Positions 9,372 to 17,821 of a DNA stretch of 64,000 bases are shown one piece after another (position 1 is the first letter of the stretch; the number at the start of each line of letters is the position of its first letter). The stretch is taken from NCBI RefSeq assembly GCF_033763495.1, contig NZ_JANRKL010000097.1, forward strand, positions 1-64,000, written 5' to 3'. The notes below the pieces were generated by a model. The model did no database searches and was not told the origin of the DNA. It saw only the letters and a list, made by a program, of their open reading frames with translations. The position numbers and the translations under genes were made by a program. Source of the DNA: Haliscomenobacter sp033763495. Lineage in GTDB: Bacteria; Bacteroidota; Bacteroidia; Chitinophagales; Saprospiraceae.

Positions 9372-10181
9372 ATGACTATGGACCTTTTCGCCAGTATGGC
9401 CCAGCCTGAATTCTGGATTAGCCTGCTTACTTTAACCGCATTGGAAATTGTACTGGGCATCGACAATGTGATCTTCATCTCGATCATTTCCAACAAACTC
9501 CCGGTAGCTGAACGGCCAAAGGCACGCAATTGGGGCTTAATTCTGGCACTCCTCTTTCGCCTGGGGCTCTTGTTTACCATTACCTGGATCATTACTTTGA
9601 CCAAGCCAATCTTTCACATTGGCTTTTTGCAAGATAAGACCGGTCATGCGCTGGGCATCAGTGTAAAAGACCTGATTCTAATGCTGGGGGGAGCGTTTTT
9701 GATTGCCAAAAGTACCAATGAAATGTTCCACAAACTCGAGGTCGATACCAAGGAGCATGATATCAAAGGTCGGGCCAATTTGAGCGGGGTGATTGTTCAA
9801 ATCATTTTGGTCGATATGGTTTTTTCCTTTGATTCTATCCTGACAGCGGTGGGTTTGGTCAAGGAAGTTTCCGTGATGGTTATGGCGGTGATCATTTCTA
9901 TGGCAGTGATGCTGGCCTTTGCTGGGCGTATCAGTAATTTTGTCAACAAACACCCTTCCTTACAGGTACTGGCACTTGGGTTTTTGATCATGATCGGGAC
10001 GCTCCTGGTTGCCGAAGGCTTTCATCAAAAATTCGACAAAGGGTACCTGTATTTTGCCATGGCCTTCTCTTTAGTCATTGAATTGATCAATATGCGGATG
10101 CGCAAAAAACGGGAAAAACCCATCCAGTTACATGGATTAGGTGAAGAGGCGGTAGAGGATGGTTTGATGAATAAGCTGTGA
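9372..10181 (+). CDS. TerC-family integral membrane protein
   Basis: A 269-residue polytopic membrane protein with about seven to eight hydrophobic segments. The TerC signature is in the first helix (ALEIVLGIDNVIFISI), and a second conserved acidic segment is VDMVFSFDSILTAVGLV. The family includes Alx and YgdQ-like proteins tied to Mn2+ or other metal export and to tellurium resistance clusters. No tellurium genes are near, so a general metal-export role is the safer reading. Single gene, followed by a GC-rich hairpin. Confidence 0.9.
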   Translation: MTMDLFASMAQPEFWISLLTLTALEIVLGIDNVIFISIISNKLPVAERPKARNWGLILALLFRLGLLFTITWIITLTKPIFHIGFLQDKTGHALGISVKDLILMLGGAFLIAKSTNEMFHKLEVDTKEHDIKGRANLSGVIVQIILVDMVFSFDSILTAVGLVKEVSVMVMAVIISMAVMLAFAGRISNFVNKHPSLQVLALGFLIMIGTLLVAEGFHQKFDKGYLYFAMAFSLVIELINMRMRKKREKPIQLHGLGEEAVEDGLMNKL

Positions 10182-10190
10182 AAATTAAAA

Positions 10191-10215
10191 GGGGGTAGCC
10201 CAAAACGCTACCCCC
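10191..10215 (+). terminator. GC-rich hairpin after the TerC gene
   Basis: GGGGGTAGC (10191-10199) and GCTACCCCC (10207-10215) form a perfect 9-bp stem with a 7-nt loop, 10 nt after the TerC stop. There is no uridine tract after it, so intrinsic termination is not certain. It may also protect the 3' end of the mRNA. Confidence 0.5.
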
Positions 10216-10313
10216 AGCTAATATTACCTGAGTAAGTATGAAAAAACAGAGCACTCTAAAGGCTCTGATTCTTAGCATTGGGGCAAAATGAGCACTTATT
10301 TTTTTATCGCCTC

Positions 10314-10853
10314 TTATTGCACTTTTACATTAAAAATAGCCTCGGCATCGGTTTCCCCGGTACCACACGCATTGGCGTTGCTTTTATCCGCTTCGTGTTT
10401 GAGGGTAACCTTGAGGGTACCTGTTCCTGCTGCGCCCGTTTTGAAAGCGCTTTCAAGGCCAAGGGTTTTGCCTGCGGTATCTTTATCGCTGGTTTGTGGT
10501 GACACCATGGAACCCGTTACCGCAAAACACACCAGGTGGTCGTTGCTTTCTGCCTTGACCTCGGTGGTGATGTCTTCACTGGGTGTTTTGGATTCATCAA
10601 GGAAAGAAACGGAAAGGGTGTAATCGGTATTTGGTTTCAACACTACGTCTTGAATAACGGGGGCAGAACCTCCATCTCCATCTTTATCCACGGCAGAGAA
10701 GGTCACAGTTTGGCCTCCGCCAGTGAATTTCAAAGCAATGGTGGTGATCAATTCTTGTTCATTGTCGGGACCATTGTCATCGTCTTTTTCACAGCTCAGG
10801 AATGGGAGTACCAGCATTGCCAGGAGTGGCAATTTTAAAGCATTGATTTTCAT
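10314..10853 (-). CDS. TonB-receptor-associated lipoprotein of unknown function
   Basis: A 179-residue lipoprotein. The lipobox PFLSC puts the lipidated cysteine at residue 21, followed at once by EKDDDN, an acidic stretch like the surface-export signals of Bacteroidota lipoproteins. The mature part is a small beta-rich domain (ITTIALKFTGGGQTVTFSA, VVLKPNTDYTLSVSFLDES) with cysteines near residues 110 and 165. It starts 19 nt after the stop of a TonB receptor on the same strand, so it probably acts with that receptor at the cell surface, perhaps as ligand-capture partner. No catalytic motif is visible. Confidence 0.7.
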   Translation of the reverse strand: MKINALKLPLLAMLVLPFLSCEKDDDNGPDNEQELITTIALKFTGGGQTVTFSAVDKDGDGGSAPVIQDVVLKPNTDYTLSVSFLDESKTPSEDITTEVKAESNDHLVCFAVTGSMVSPQTSDKDTAGKTLGLESAFKTGAAGTGTLKVTLKHEADKSNANACGTGETDAEAIFNVKVQ

Positions 10854-10872
10854 GGTTTTTAAGATTTTATTG

Positions 10873-13203
10873 TCAAGTGAAATTGAAAGGCACTTTTATC
10901 CGCAAACTCAGGTTGCGACCTGGTTCCGCAGTAAAGTAACGGAAGCGGTTCAAATACTCCCGATACTCGGTATTGAGTAAATTGGATACTGAAATTCCGA
11001 ACTCCAACCTTTGTCTGCCCCACATCAAAGTATGGAACAATTCTGCATCCAAGCGAACAAACCCTGCCGGGGGTGGCGCATAATCAGTAGCAGGAGCCTG
11101 TTTTTGTTGCAGCACCCATAGGGCAGCGATGCGCACAAATGAAGGATGATCAGCCTGTTTTTTTTCATTAAAACCCCATTTCAAACCCTGTTCAAACCGC
11201 AGTGGGGGCATATAAATGAGGAAGTCCTCCAGTTCCCGGTTCCAGCCACTCAACAGGGAAGCTTTGGATTCCAGGTGTAAAGTTTTGTAAAGGCTGAAAT
11301 CCCCCGTCCAATCGATGCCCATGATCCGCGCATCAGCCTGATTGTAGTCGAAAGCCGGGAATGCGCCCCGGATGGTCAGTTGGGCTTCGCTCCGGGGTTG
11401 CAGGTAGATGAAATTGTTGATCAGGTTGTAATAGCCGGTCAGGGCCATCATCCAACGATTATTGCGACTGCCCTCCAGGGTCAGGCTGTTGTTGAACCCT
11501 CTTTCGGCCCGCAAGTCGGGATTCCCTGCTTCATAACTGGCCGAGCCGTGGTGTACGCCGTTGCTGTACAGTTCATTCACTAGCGGTGAACGCCAGGCCG
11601 AACCCGTATTGAAGCGCAACTTCCAATCTTCATTCAAGGCATAAACCAGTCCCAGCGACGCCGACCAGTTTTGAAAATTGCGGTCTTCATCTAGGTTGTT
11701 GGTACCTTGTTCAGCTACATGTAAGTGGCGCAAATCGTAGCGCAGGCCAAACTCATATTCCCAGGGGCTGCCATATTTGAAGCGGCGCTCGGTCCAGTAC
11801 AAACCCCAATCAAAGTTGTCAAAATTGGGGATCAAGGCGCCGCGGTCTACCGTATTGACTTGCGATTGGGCATTGGTACCCAAGGCACCTCGCCAATTGC
11901 GGCCCAAGCGGTGGTCCCAGTTCAGTTCTGCCGCCCAGGTGGTGATTTCGAATTCAATGCTGGGGTCATCCAAGGTTTCGGGCAAGGGGTTGAAGCGGCG
12001 GTGCGCGTCGTACTCCTGGCGGCGATTGAACTGACGACTCACTTGCAAAGAAAGTTTGTCGGTTTCCGAGAGTGCGTGCGCCAGTTTGACCCGAAAAGTT
12101 TCGTGCATGACCTTTTGCAGCGGGCGACCCAGGTCATAACTGAAGGCTCCGTCTTGCAGGGGTCTGCCACGTTCAATGGCATTGTTTAAGTCGGTTAAGT
12201 TGCCGATATGTGAGTCCCGTAAGATGCCCAATTGGGTAAAAAAGCGGGAATAGAAAGTTTCTACTACCCAATGTTCTGGCTGGAATTTGCCACTCCAGGA
12301 AAAATTGGATTCACTTACCCCGGTGTTGTTGAGGTAATAATTGGGGGTTTGTAAGTTGCCAGCCCGTTTGAGCGTACCCTGAATGCGGCCACTCAAGGGG
12401 AGCTTGGCGAGCCTGCCTTCGAGCATACCCGAAGCAATGCCTCCATGGCCATTGCTGTAACCTTGCAGGTGGGCCTCACCGCCAATTCCTGGCGTTTGCC
12501 GTACGGGTTTGGGTTCGAGCAGGATGATGCCGCCCAGAGCATCCGCTCCGTAGCGTACACTGGCCGCGCCCTTTACTACGGTGATGCGCTCGGCAGTGAA
12601 GGGGTCAACTTCGGGGGCGTGTTCGTTACCCCATTGTTGGCCTTCCAGGCGGACGCCGTTGTTGAAAATCAGGATGCGGTTGCTGTGCAAGCCCTGAATG
12701 ACAGGTTTGCTGATGGTTGCGCCTGTGTTGAGAGTGCTGACCCCGCTGAGGCGTTTGAGGCTTTCGCCCAGACCCATGCCGCGCCCGGCGTCTAGCTCCA
12801 CCCCACTGAGTTCGGAACTGGTTTGGGTGCCCGCTTTTTTGTTGCTGCTGCCCGTCACGACCAGGTTTTCCAGGGTGACTGCGTTTTCTTTCATGGCAAT
12901 GTCGAGTACGGCATTGCGCTGGAGTGCGAGTTTTTGCTCGGCGTGGTCGCAGCCAAGATGGCTACATACGATGGTGTATTCTCCTGGGCAAATCCGTTCG
13001 ATTTGGTAATGGCCATGCTCATCACTTTGGACCCCCTGCTGGGTTTCCTTGATGATGATGCCCGCATAAGGCATGGGTAAGCCGGTGTCGGCATTCAGCA
13101 CCTGACCGCGTAGACTCAAATTACAATCTTGACCCAGTAACTGGGTGGATAAACCCAGACCTAGCCATAGTACTGCCCAAAAGGATGTCCATCTTTTTTC
13201 CAT
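10873..13203 (-). CDS. TonB-dependent receptor, possible metal or haem importer
   Basis: Outer-membrane receptor of 776 residues. The ATG at 13203 (MEKRWTSFW) is chosen because a TAnnTTTG promoter box lies 21-28 nt upstream and would fall inside the longer in-frame version from 13248. Signal peptide, then a carboxypeptidase-regulatory-like domain (LSLRGQVLNADTGLPMPYAG), a plug (LKRLSGVSTLNTG, GLHSNRILIFNNGVRLEGQQ, VVKGAASVRYGADALGG) and a beta-barrel ending in IKVPFNFT. It is followed by a lipoprotein gene, and a Fur-family regulator lies 1.7 kb away, which together suggest a metal-related ligand; that is inference. Confidence 0.92.
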   Translation of the reverse strand: MEKRWTSFWAVLWLGLGLSTQLLGQDCNLSLRGQVLNADTGLPMPYAGIIIKETQQGVQSDEHGHYQIERICPGEYTIVCSHLGCDHAEQKLALQRNAVLDIAMKENAVTLENLVVTGSSNKKAGTQTSSELSGVELDAGRGMGLGESLKRLSGVSTLNTGATISKPVIQGLHSNRILIFNNGVRLEGQQWGNEHAPEVDPFTAERITVVKGAASVRYGADALGGIILLEPKPVRQTPGIGGEAHLQGYSNGHGGIASGMLEGRLAKLPLSGRIQGTLKRAGNLQTPNYYLNNTGVSESNFSWSGKFQPEHWVVETFYSRFFTQLGILRDSHIGNLTDLNNAIERGRPLQDGAFSYDLGRPLQKVMHETFRVKLAHALSETDKLSLQVSRQFNRRQEYDAHRRFNPLPETLDDPSIEFEITTWAAELNWDHRLGRNWRGALGTNAQSQVNTVDRGALIPNFDNFDWGLYWTERRFKYGSPWEYEFGLRYDLRHLHVAEQGTNNLDEDRNFQNWSASLGLVYALNEDWKLRFNTGSAWRSPLVNELYSNGVHHGSASYEAGNPDLRAERGFNNSLTLEGSRNNRWMMALTGYYNLINNFIYLQPRSEAQLTIRGAFPAFDYNQADARIMGIDWTGDFSLYKTLHLESKASLLSGWNRELEDFLIYMPPLRFEQGLKWGFNEKKQADHPSFVRIAALWVLQQKQAPATDYAPPPAGFVRLDAELFHTLMWGRQRLEFGISVSNLLNTEYREYLNRFRYFTAEPGRNLSLRIKVPFNFT

Positions 13204-13223
13204 ACGTTTACTCAAAGCCAGAA

Positions 13224-13231
13224 CAAAGATA
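13224..13231 (-). promoter_or_regulatory. Bacteroidota -7 promoter box
   Basis: TATCTTTG read on the minus strand matches the TAnnTTTG -7 consensus of Bacteroidota. It lies 21 nt upstream of the ATG of the TonB receptor at 13203 and supports that start. No convincing -33 TTTG was found. Confidence 0.6.
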
Positions 13232-13368
13232 AAATCTTTTTGCAACAATGTTTCATTTTGGGGTGTTTATTTTTTGAGTTGATTTTTTGAAACTTTAGTT
13301 GTAGTTTTCATTTTAATTTCAATTATTTTTTGTGTTTTGTTTGTATTTTTAACACAAATTCGTTGTTT

Positions 13369-14139
13369 ATGCAACCGATACTAGAAAAGCAGCAGATTGA
13401 AGCAGAAAAACTTCAGGAAGCTGAAGTTTTTTACCCTGATAACGACGGGAAACCTATGTCGGAAAATACACTTCAGTTTGAATGGATTACATTGATTAAA
13501 TTAGGTTTAGAGCTTGAATTTATCAATGACCCAAATGTTTTTGTAGCAGGAGACCTATTGTGGTACCCCAAAGAAGGAGACAATAAAATTAGGCAAGCAC
13601 CAGATGTAATGGTTGCAATGGGTAGACCTAAGGGGTACAGAGGTTCATATAAGCAGTTTGAGGAAGAGAATATTGCTCCTCAAGTGGTATTTGAAATTGT
13701 TTCACCAGGAAATCGATTGGCTGAAATGATTCGAAAGTTTGAATTTTATGAACATTACGGCGTTTTGGAATACTACGTTTATGATCCGCATAAAAATACA
13801 CTTGAAGCTTATTCTCGTAGCACTCCTGATGAACACTGGATAGATATCATTGTACATGGCTTTACCAGTTGGAAAAGTGGACCGCTAGGTATTTCCATGG
13901 CATGGGACGGTTTCAATTTTCGACTTTTTCACCGTGATGGAACAGCATTTTTATCTTACGATGAATTGGGATTAAAATATCAAATTTCACAATTACAGGT
14001 AAAAGAAGCAGCATTGAAGATAAAGGAAATGGAACTCGACATAAGAGAAGCCAATGTAAAAAAAGAAGAAGCTCAGCTCAAAGCCGAAAAACTTGCCGAA
14101 AAACTCCGCAGTTTAGGCATTGATCCTGATAACCTTTAA
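13369..14139 (+). CDS. Uma2-family (DUF820) PD-(D/E)XK nuclease-like protein
   Basis: A 256-residue protein. The ATG at 13369 (MQPILEKQQ) is preferred over the in-frame start at 13330, which adds a cysteine-rich segment. The Uma2/DUF820 core is complete: RQAPDVMVA carries the metal-binding aspartate and QVVFEIVSPGNR the glutamate, followed by KFEFYEHYGVLEYYVYDP. The fold is that of restriction-type nucleases, but activity of the family is largely untested. The C-terminal 60 residues are a charged coiled coil (KEAALKIKEMELDIREANVK). It stands alone and is divergent from the TonB receptor. Confidence 0.85.
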   Translation: MQPILEKQQIEAEKLQEAEVFYPDNDGKPMSENTLQFEWITLIKLGLELEFINDPNVFVAGDLLWYPKEGDNKIRQAPDVMVAMGRPKGYRGSYKQFEEENIAPQVVFEIVSPGNRLAEMIRKFEFYEHYGVLEYYVYDPHKNTLEAYSRSTPDEHWIDIIVHGFTSWKSGPLGISMAWDGFNFRLFHRDGTAFLSYDELGLKYQISQLQVKEAALKIKEMELDIREANVKKEEAQLKAEKLAEKLRSLGIDPDNL

Positions 14140-14175
14140 AACTACCACTTGGAAAGAAACGCTCTGCTGCAATGT

Positions 14176-14199
14176 AGAGACGCACGGCCGTGCGTCTCT
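14176..14199. repeat. 24-bp perfect palindrome, copy 1
   Basis: AGAGACGCAC followed by GGCCGTGCGTCTCT reads identically on both strands. A near-identical copy lies 33 bp further right. This looks like a REP-type palindrome pair at the 3' end of the Uma2 gene; it could fold as a terminator-like hairpin between convergent genes. Confidence 0.8.
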
Positions 14200-14232
14200 T
14201 GGTTTGGTACCAGCATGAGGGTCCACATATAC

Positions 14233-14256
14233 AAAGACGCACGGCCGTGCGTCTTT
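14233..14256. repeat. 24-bp perfect palindrome, copy 2
   Basis: AAAGACGCAC followed by GGCCGTGCGTCTTT. It shares the central 20 bases with copy 1, and both outer changes are compensated on the other arm, so the palindrome is kept. It ends 2 nt before the stop of the small membrane protein gene on the minus strand. Confidence 0.8.
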
Positions 14257-14258
14257 AC

Positions 14259-14666
14259 CTAAACATGCATCCTGGCAAAAATCAAACCAGCGATAGTTCC
14301 CTGCAAAAAGCCATACAGCAACCAGGTGCCAATTACCGTCAGCGATACATCAATGGCGCTGAACAACAACACCATGATGGGCAGGGTAGCAATGATGAGG
14401 TACACAAACCCAAATTCCAGGCCTCGGGCCAGCAGGTTGCCCACAAAAATGTCCTTAAAGCGGTTCCAAAACCAGGCTAGGGCAAAAGCCAGTACGATTG
14501 GGTGCAAAAAATAAAATGCATTGCGGAAAGGATCGTTGACAAATACCGGATTGAAATATTCAAAAGTGACCGAGAGCAGCAAAACTGGCATCAGTCGCAG
14601 GCATAAAAAAGCAAATGCCAACAATACCAAACTGGCTACCAGGCCCGAGGTGAGGACTTTTTTCAT
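14259..14666 (-). CDS. Small integral membrane protein, unknown function
   Basis: A 135-residue protein with four predicted membrane segments (LVASLVLLAFAFLCLRLMP, the FYFLHPIVLAFALAWF region, FVYLIIATLPIMVLLF, and WLLYGFLQGTIAGLIFA). The ATG at 14666 (MKKVLTSG) is chosen; the open frame runs 61 codons further upstream but that part overlaps the promoter and start region of the divergent Fur gene and does not look coding. No family is recognised with confidence. It is divergent from the Fur-family regulator. Confidence 0.6.
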   Translation of the reverse strand: MKKVLTSGLVASLVLLAFAFLCLRLMPVLLLSVTFEYFNPVFVNDPFRNAFYFLHPIVLAFALAWFWNRFKDIFVGNLLARGLEFGFVYLIIATLPIMVLLFSAIDVSLTVIGTWLLYGFLQGTIAGLIFARMHV

Positions 14667-14834
14667 GTAATATTGATTTAGGTGAGCTAATGAAATGTAA
14701 CTTGAAAGTAGTAGGCTTCTGCGGATCGAGCCATGATATTGATCAATGTTGCGGATCGTTTTAATCAGCCCGGAAGAAGAAGAATTTCTAACCAACAACA
14801 GCAACAAAATTCCCCAGCCATTCAAAAACAACCG

Positions 14835-14842
14835 TAACTTTG
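14835..14842 (+). promoter_or_regulatory. -7 promoter box of the Fur-family gene
   Basis: TAACTTTG matches the TAnnTTTG consensus and ends 18 nt before the GTG at 14861. A possible TTG start at 14840 is the last three bases of this box, so it is very unlikely to be translated. Confidence 0.55.
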
Positions 14843-14860
14843 CATCCAAATACCAAAAAA

Positions 14861-15274
14861 GTGGCCAGCAACGCTCAACATTTGTTAAAATCTCATCGAT
14901 TGCGCCTCACCGATATGCGCGTGAAGGTGCTGGATTTGTTTATGTCGCGGGCACAAGCACTATCCCAAAACGATCTGGAGCAGGAATTGGGCAAAGTCGA
15001 CCGGATTACCCTGTACCGCACCTTGCGCACTTTTGAAGAACAGGGCCTGATCCACAAGGCGATGGACGGTACCGATAAACAAAAATACGCCTTGTGCCAA
15101 CACGATTGCGGCCAGGGGACTCACCACGACCATCACGCTCATTTTCATTGTGACAATTGTGGGAAGACCATTTGTGTGGAGGAAATTGCTGCGCCAGTGA
15201 TTACGCCGCCAGTTGGATTTGCGGTGTCGGAGACCCATTTGGTGATCCGGGGGCGCTGCGATGTGTGCCAATAG
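14861..15274 (+). CDS. Fur/Zur-family metal-responsive repressor
   Basis: A 137-residue winged-helix repressor of the ferric/zinc uptake family. The GTG at 14861 is chosen because the only earlier start (TTG, 14840) lies inside a promoter box. The DNA-binding half has the family pattern RLRLTDMRVKVLDLF and RITLYRTLRTFEEQGLIHK. The metal-sensing half has HHDHHAHFHCDNCGKTIC and a final CDVC, which form the structural zinc site of two CxxC pairs, plus histidines for the regulatory site. Whether it senses zinc or iron cannot be told; the length and His-rich linker suit Zur. Targets may include the TonB receptor nearby. Confidence 0.88.
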   Translation: MASNAQHLLKSHRLRLTDMRVKVLDLFMSRAQALSQNDLEQELGKVDRITLYRTLRTFEEQGLIHKAMDGTDKQKYALCQHDCGQGTHHDHHAHFHCDNCGKTICVEEIAAPVITPPVGFAVSETHLVIRGRCDVCQ

Positions 15275-15303
15275 GCCTTTTTTTTAAGTGTTCCTAAAGC
15301 GTC

Positions 15304-15345
15304 TTTTTTCACCACCTAAGTAACTAAAGGCACTTAAGGAACACC
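15304..15345. repeat. 42-bp dispersed repeat, copy 1
   Basis: The sequence from TTTTTTCACCACCTAAG to AAGGAACACC matches a second copy at 20026-20067 with only about four differences. Both copies lie just after a plus-strand regulator gene and before a convergent minus-strand gene. Nature unknown; probably an intergenic dispersed repeat. Confidence 0.75.
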
Positions 15346-15364
15346 TCAGTTGATTTTATTCCAA

Positions 15365-17719
15365 TTATTGTGATAACAATGGCGCAGGCAAATTTTGCAG
15401 CGAAGCTGTTCCAATCACATGCTCGCCCCATTGCGTCAAAGCCACTGGATTTTTGCTTGACTCTATCACTTGGTATTTGATTTTTGCCACCCTGACCGGA
15501 AGATTAAGGATAAAACGGAGCTCTCCCTGCGGCCTTATTTCGGCAATCAACTGATCAGTACTCGCATCCACCACTTTTAAGATCATTTCCCTCCGTTTAA
15601 AACCCGTCAAATTTTGCCCGATGTTCCCAAGTGGGAGTAATAGAATTTTTCGTTTTTCGGCTTTACAAATACTGGGTAAGGCCATACTGTACAACTCAGA
15701 TTCATCGTTTTTCGATAGTTCGGTGGTGCTGAAAAAAGCCCGGCTATTGTCTGGTGCAATGCTCAGCCAGTGCTTTTCATCACCCAGGGTATTGACTTCT
15801 TTGCCGAGGTTTTGAGGAACCGTCCAGCTGGTGTAATCTGATTTGGGCAGCTTGCTCAAGTCGGTAGATATTCCAGCTTTAGCCATCATTTCTGCATCGC
15901 TATTTCCATCCAAAGGTTTGCTAAAAAAGACATCTCCCTGGCCTAAACTTGGCCAACGATCGGCAATAAAATACAAATTGCTATCCGGTCCAAAGCAGGG
16001 AAAACGTTCTTCTCCTCCTTCCGCTGCCAAGGTCGATATGGCCTTAGGATTGCTCCAGCCGAAGCGGCTCTCACCTTTGAACATGCGGTAAAGGTGAATA
16101 TGAGGAGGCTCTTGCTCATGTACCTGTTTTTTATTACCAGAACCTTCAAAGACCAAACAGCGTCCATCTGGCGACAAGGTAGCCCGCCCCACCCAGGGGA
16201 ATTCATTGACAGTAAGCGGCAAGCCAAAAGGTTTTTGCCAATCTGCTGCACCAAAGGTACTCATCATCAATTTTCCACCCTGAGCCAGCAAAAACTCGCG
16301 CCCGTCGCGGGTGATGCTGTAAGGCAGATCGTCGCGCTCGGTGCTCAAGATTTCTACTTTCTGCGGTGCAGACCAGAGGCCATTTAGCGAATCGTAATGG
16401 CAAATGAACACATCAAGACCCGTGCTGCCATTGGCTAAGGCCAGGTAAAGACTCTGTCCATCGGGCGCAAAAACTGGGGCCAATTCCTCTCGCCCAGCCT
16501 GGCTCAAACTCGGCAGCAACTCAATACTAAACCCATCTGCTGGGCGCTGGAAAAGCTCCATAGCAGTTTTGAACCACGCATTTTTGGAAATGTAAAAAGC
16601 ATATTGTTTGTCGCAGTCAGGTAGTGAGACATCAGGATAGAGGGGACGCGCCGTTTGTAAAAGCTGAATGGCTTTGTCCCACACGCCCCGGCGCTGATAG
16701 GAGTTCAGGGCCATGCGGAAAAGGTCGTAGCCCCGTTTGGAGGGAGCCGTTAGGTTCAGGTAGCGCAATAGATCGGCATCATAGGTAGGCAGGCGCTTTC
16801 CGGTACGCAGTTGTTTGGTTAGCTCCCAGCCCAGGCGCAATTCGGCCAACTGTGCCCATTCCGTAGGCGCGTAATCGATGCTGTCGAGCAGCATACCTCC
16901 GTTGCTGAGGCGCTCGATGTGCAGGTCTATCCAGTCATCGAGAATGAAATAAGGGTAGGTACGCAGGTAATTGAGCGCAAGTTGGATACTGTCTTGCCGC
17001 AAAACTTCAACAGCTTCCTTGGACCAGCAAGCTTCAGAAAACCAATGCCCGGGCTGCTCCTTGACAAAGGTGCCCAAATTGCGGTAGGTATGTTCTTTGA
17101 CAAAAGCATCGAGAATCAAGGAATAGACGTGGTCGGGGTAGCGACTACCTCGCTGGGCCAAAAGGTCGTGATGATGGTTGTACAAGGCATCCAAAAGGGC
17201 GTAGTTGGCCGTCCGCAGGGAGCGAAGGTGCCAACTGACCATGCGTGCCCGTAAGTCTTCCCGTTGTTGAAAAATGGCTACGGAGGGGGTGTCTATAAAT
17301 ACGGCCAGGTGTTTTTCAAAGTTGAGGATGCCGCTGCTGTCGTGGTAGTGATTGAGGGCTTTGTGCTCCAATTCAATGCGCAAAGATTTGATATTCAAAG
17401 TGTCGAACTGGAATTTTTTGAGGAGTTTTTTGCGGCCCTTGGGGTTGAGTTGTTCCCAGCGTGCGGCATCCCGGTATAGGGCTTCTGCCATTTTGTAGAT
17501 GCTGGCCAACTCGGGCTCTTTTTCCTGAAATTCGATTTTGATCAGGCCGTATTGGGCCAAAGGCGCATAAACGGGATGGGCTGCGTGTTTGGTAAAGGCC
17601 GTGCGTGCAGCAGCATAGTTGGATTTGGCCAAATACTTGAAACCTTTTTTGACCTGAGCGAAGCCAAATTGAGTGGAGCTCAGGAGGAACAGCATGCAAT
17701 AGATGGTCGGGCGGAGCAT
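15365..17719 (-). CDS. Secreted PD40/WD40-like beta-propeller protein with TPR-like N-terminus
   Basis: A 784-residue exported protein. Signal peptide to about residue 21 (STQFGFAQ). Residues ~25-390 are helical with TPR-like spacing (YLAKSNYAAARTAFTKHA, WDKAIQLLQTARPLYPD). Residues ~395-690 hold PD40-type propeller blades (EELAPVFAPDGQSLYLALA, DLPYSITRDGREFLLAQ, VGRATLSPDGRCLVFEGSG, ERFPCFGPDSNLYFIADR, HWLSIAPDNSRAFFST). The last ~90 residues are a small beta domain. The TPR plus PD40 layout resembles the PorE-like and OmpA-associated envelope proteins of T9SS organisms, but no OmpA domain is present. Function not known; a scaffold role is plausible. Confidence 0.8.
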   Translation of the reverse strand: MLRPTIYCMLFLLSSTQFGFAQVKKGFKYLAKSNYAAARTAFTKHAAHPVYAPLAQYGLIKIEFQEKEPELASIYKMAEALYRDAARWEQLNPKGRKKLLKKFQFDTLNIKSLRIELEHKALNHYHDSSGILNFEKHLAVFIDTPSVAIFQQREDLRARMVSWHLRSLRTANYALLDALYNHHHDLLAQRGSRYPDHVYSLILDAFVKEHTYRNLGTFVKEQPGHWFSEACWSKEAVEVLRQDSIQLALNYLRTYPYFILDDWIDLHIERLSNGGMLLDSIDYAPTEWAQLAELRLGWELTKQLRTGKRLPTYDADLLRYLNLTAPSKRGYDLFRMALNSYQRRGVWDKAIQLLQTARPLYPDVSLPDCDKQYAFYISKNAWFKTAMELFQRPADGFSIELLPSLSQAGREELAPVFAPDGQSLYLALANGSTGLDVFICHYDSLNGLWSAPQKVEILSTERDDLPYSITRDGREFLLAQGGKLMMSTFGAADWQKPFGLPLTVNEFPWVGRATLSPDGRCLVFEGSGNKKQVHEQEPPHIHLYRMFKGESRFGWSNPKAISTLAAEGGEERFPCFGPDSNLYFIADRWPSLGQGDVFFSKPLDGNSDAEMMAKAGISTDLSKLPKSDYTSWTVPQNLGKEVNTLGDEKHWLSIAPDNSRAFFSTTELSKNDESELYSMALPSICKAEKRKILLLPLGNIGQNLTGFKRREMILKVVDASTDQLIAEIRPQGELRFILNLPVRVAKIKYQVIESSKNPVALTQWGEHVIGTASLQNLPAPLLSQ

Positions 17720-17821
17720 GTTTTTTTTGTGGCAAGATAAGAAAAAAGTTGACTCAAGACGTTGTTTTTAGTTGTTTGACTTATAAATTAGTTAATAGGC
17801 AAATTCCCGACCATCTTGCAA

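Noticed and set aside
13369..14139. Uma2 protein as part of a defence system
   Set aside because: It is isolated, and the family is very common and mostly without a known defence role.
14667..14849. 61-codon N-terminal extension of the small membrane protein
   Set aside because: It covers the promoter region of the divergent Fur gene and looks non-coding.
14840..14860. TTG start for the Fur-family gene
   Set aside because: The TTG is the end of a TAACTTTG promoter box, so it would not be in the mRNA body; the GTG at 14861 fits better.
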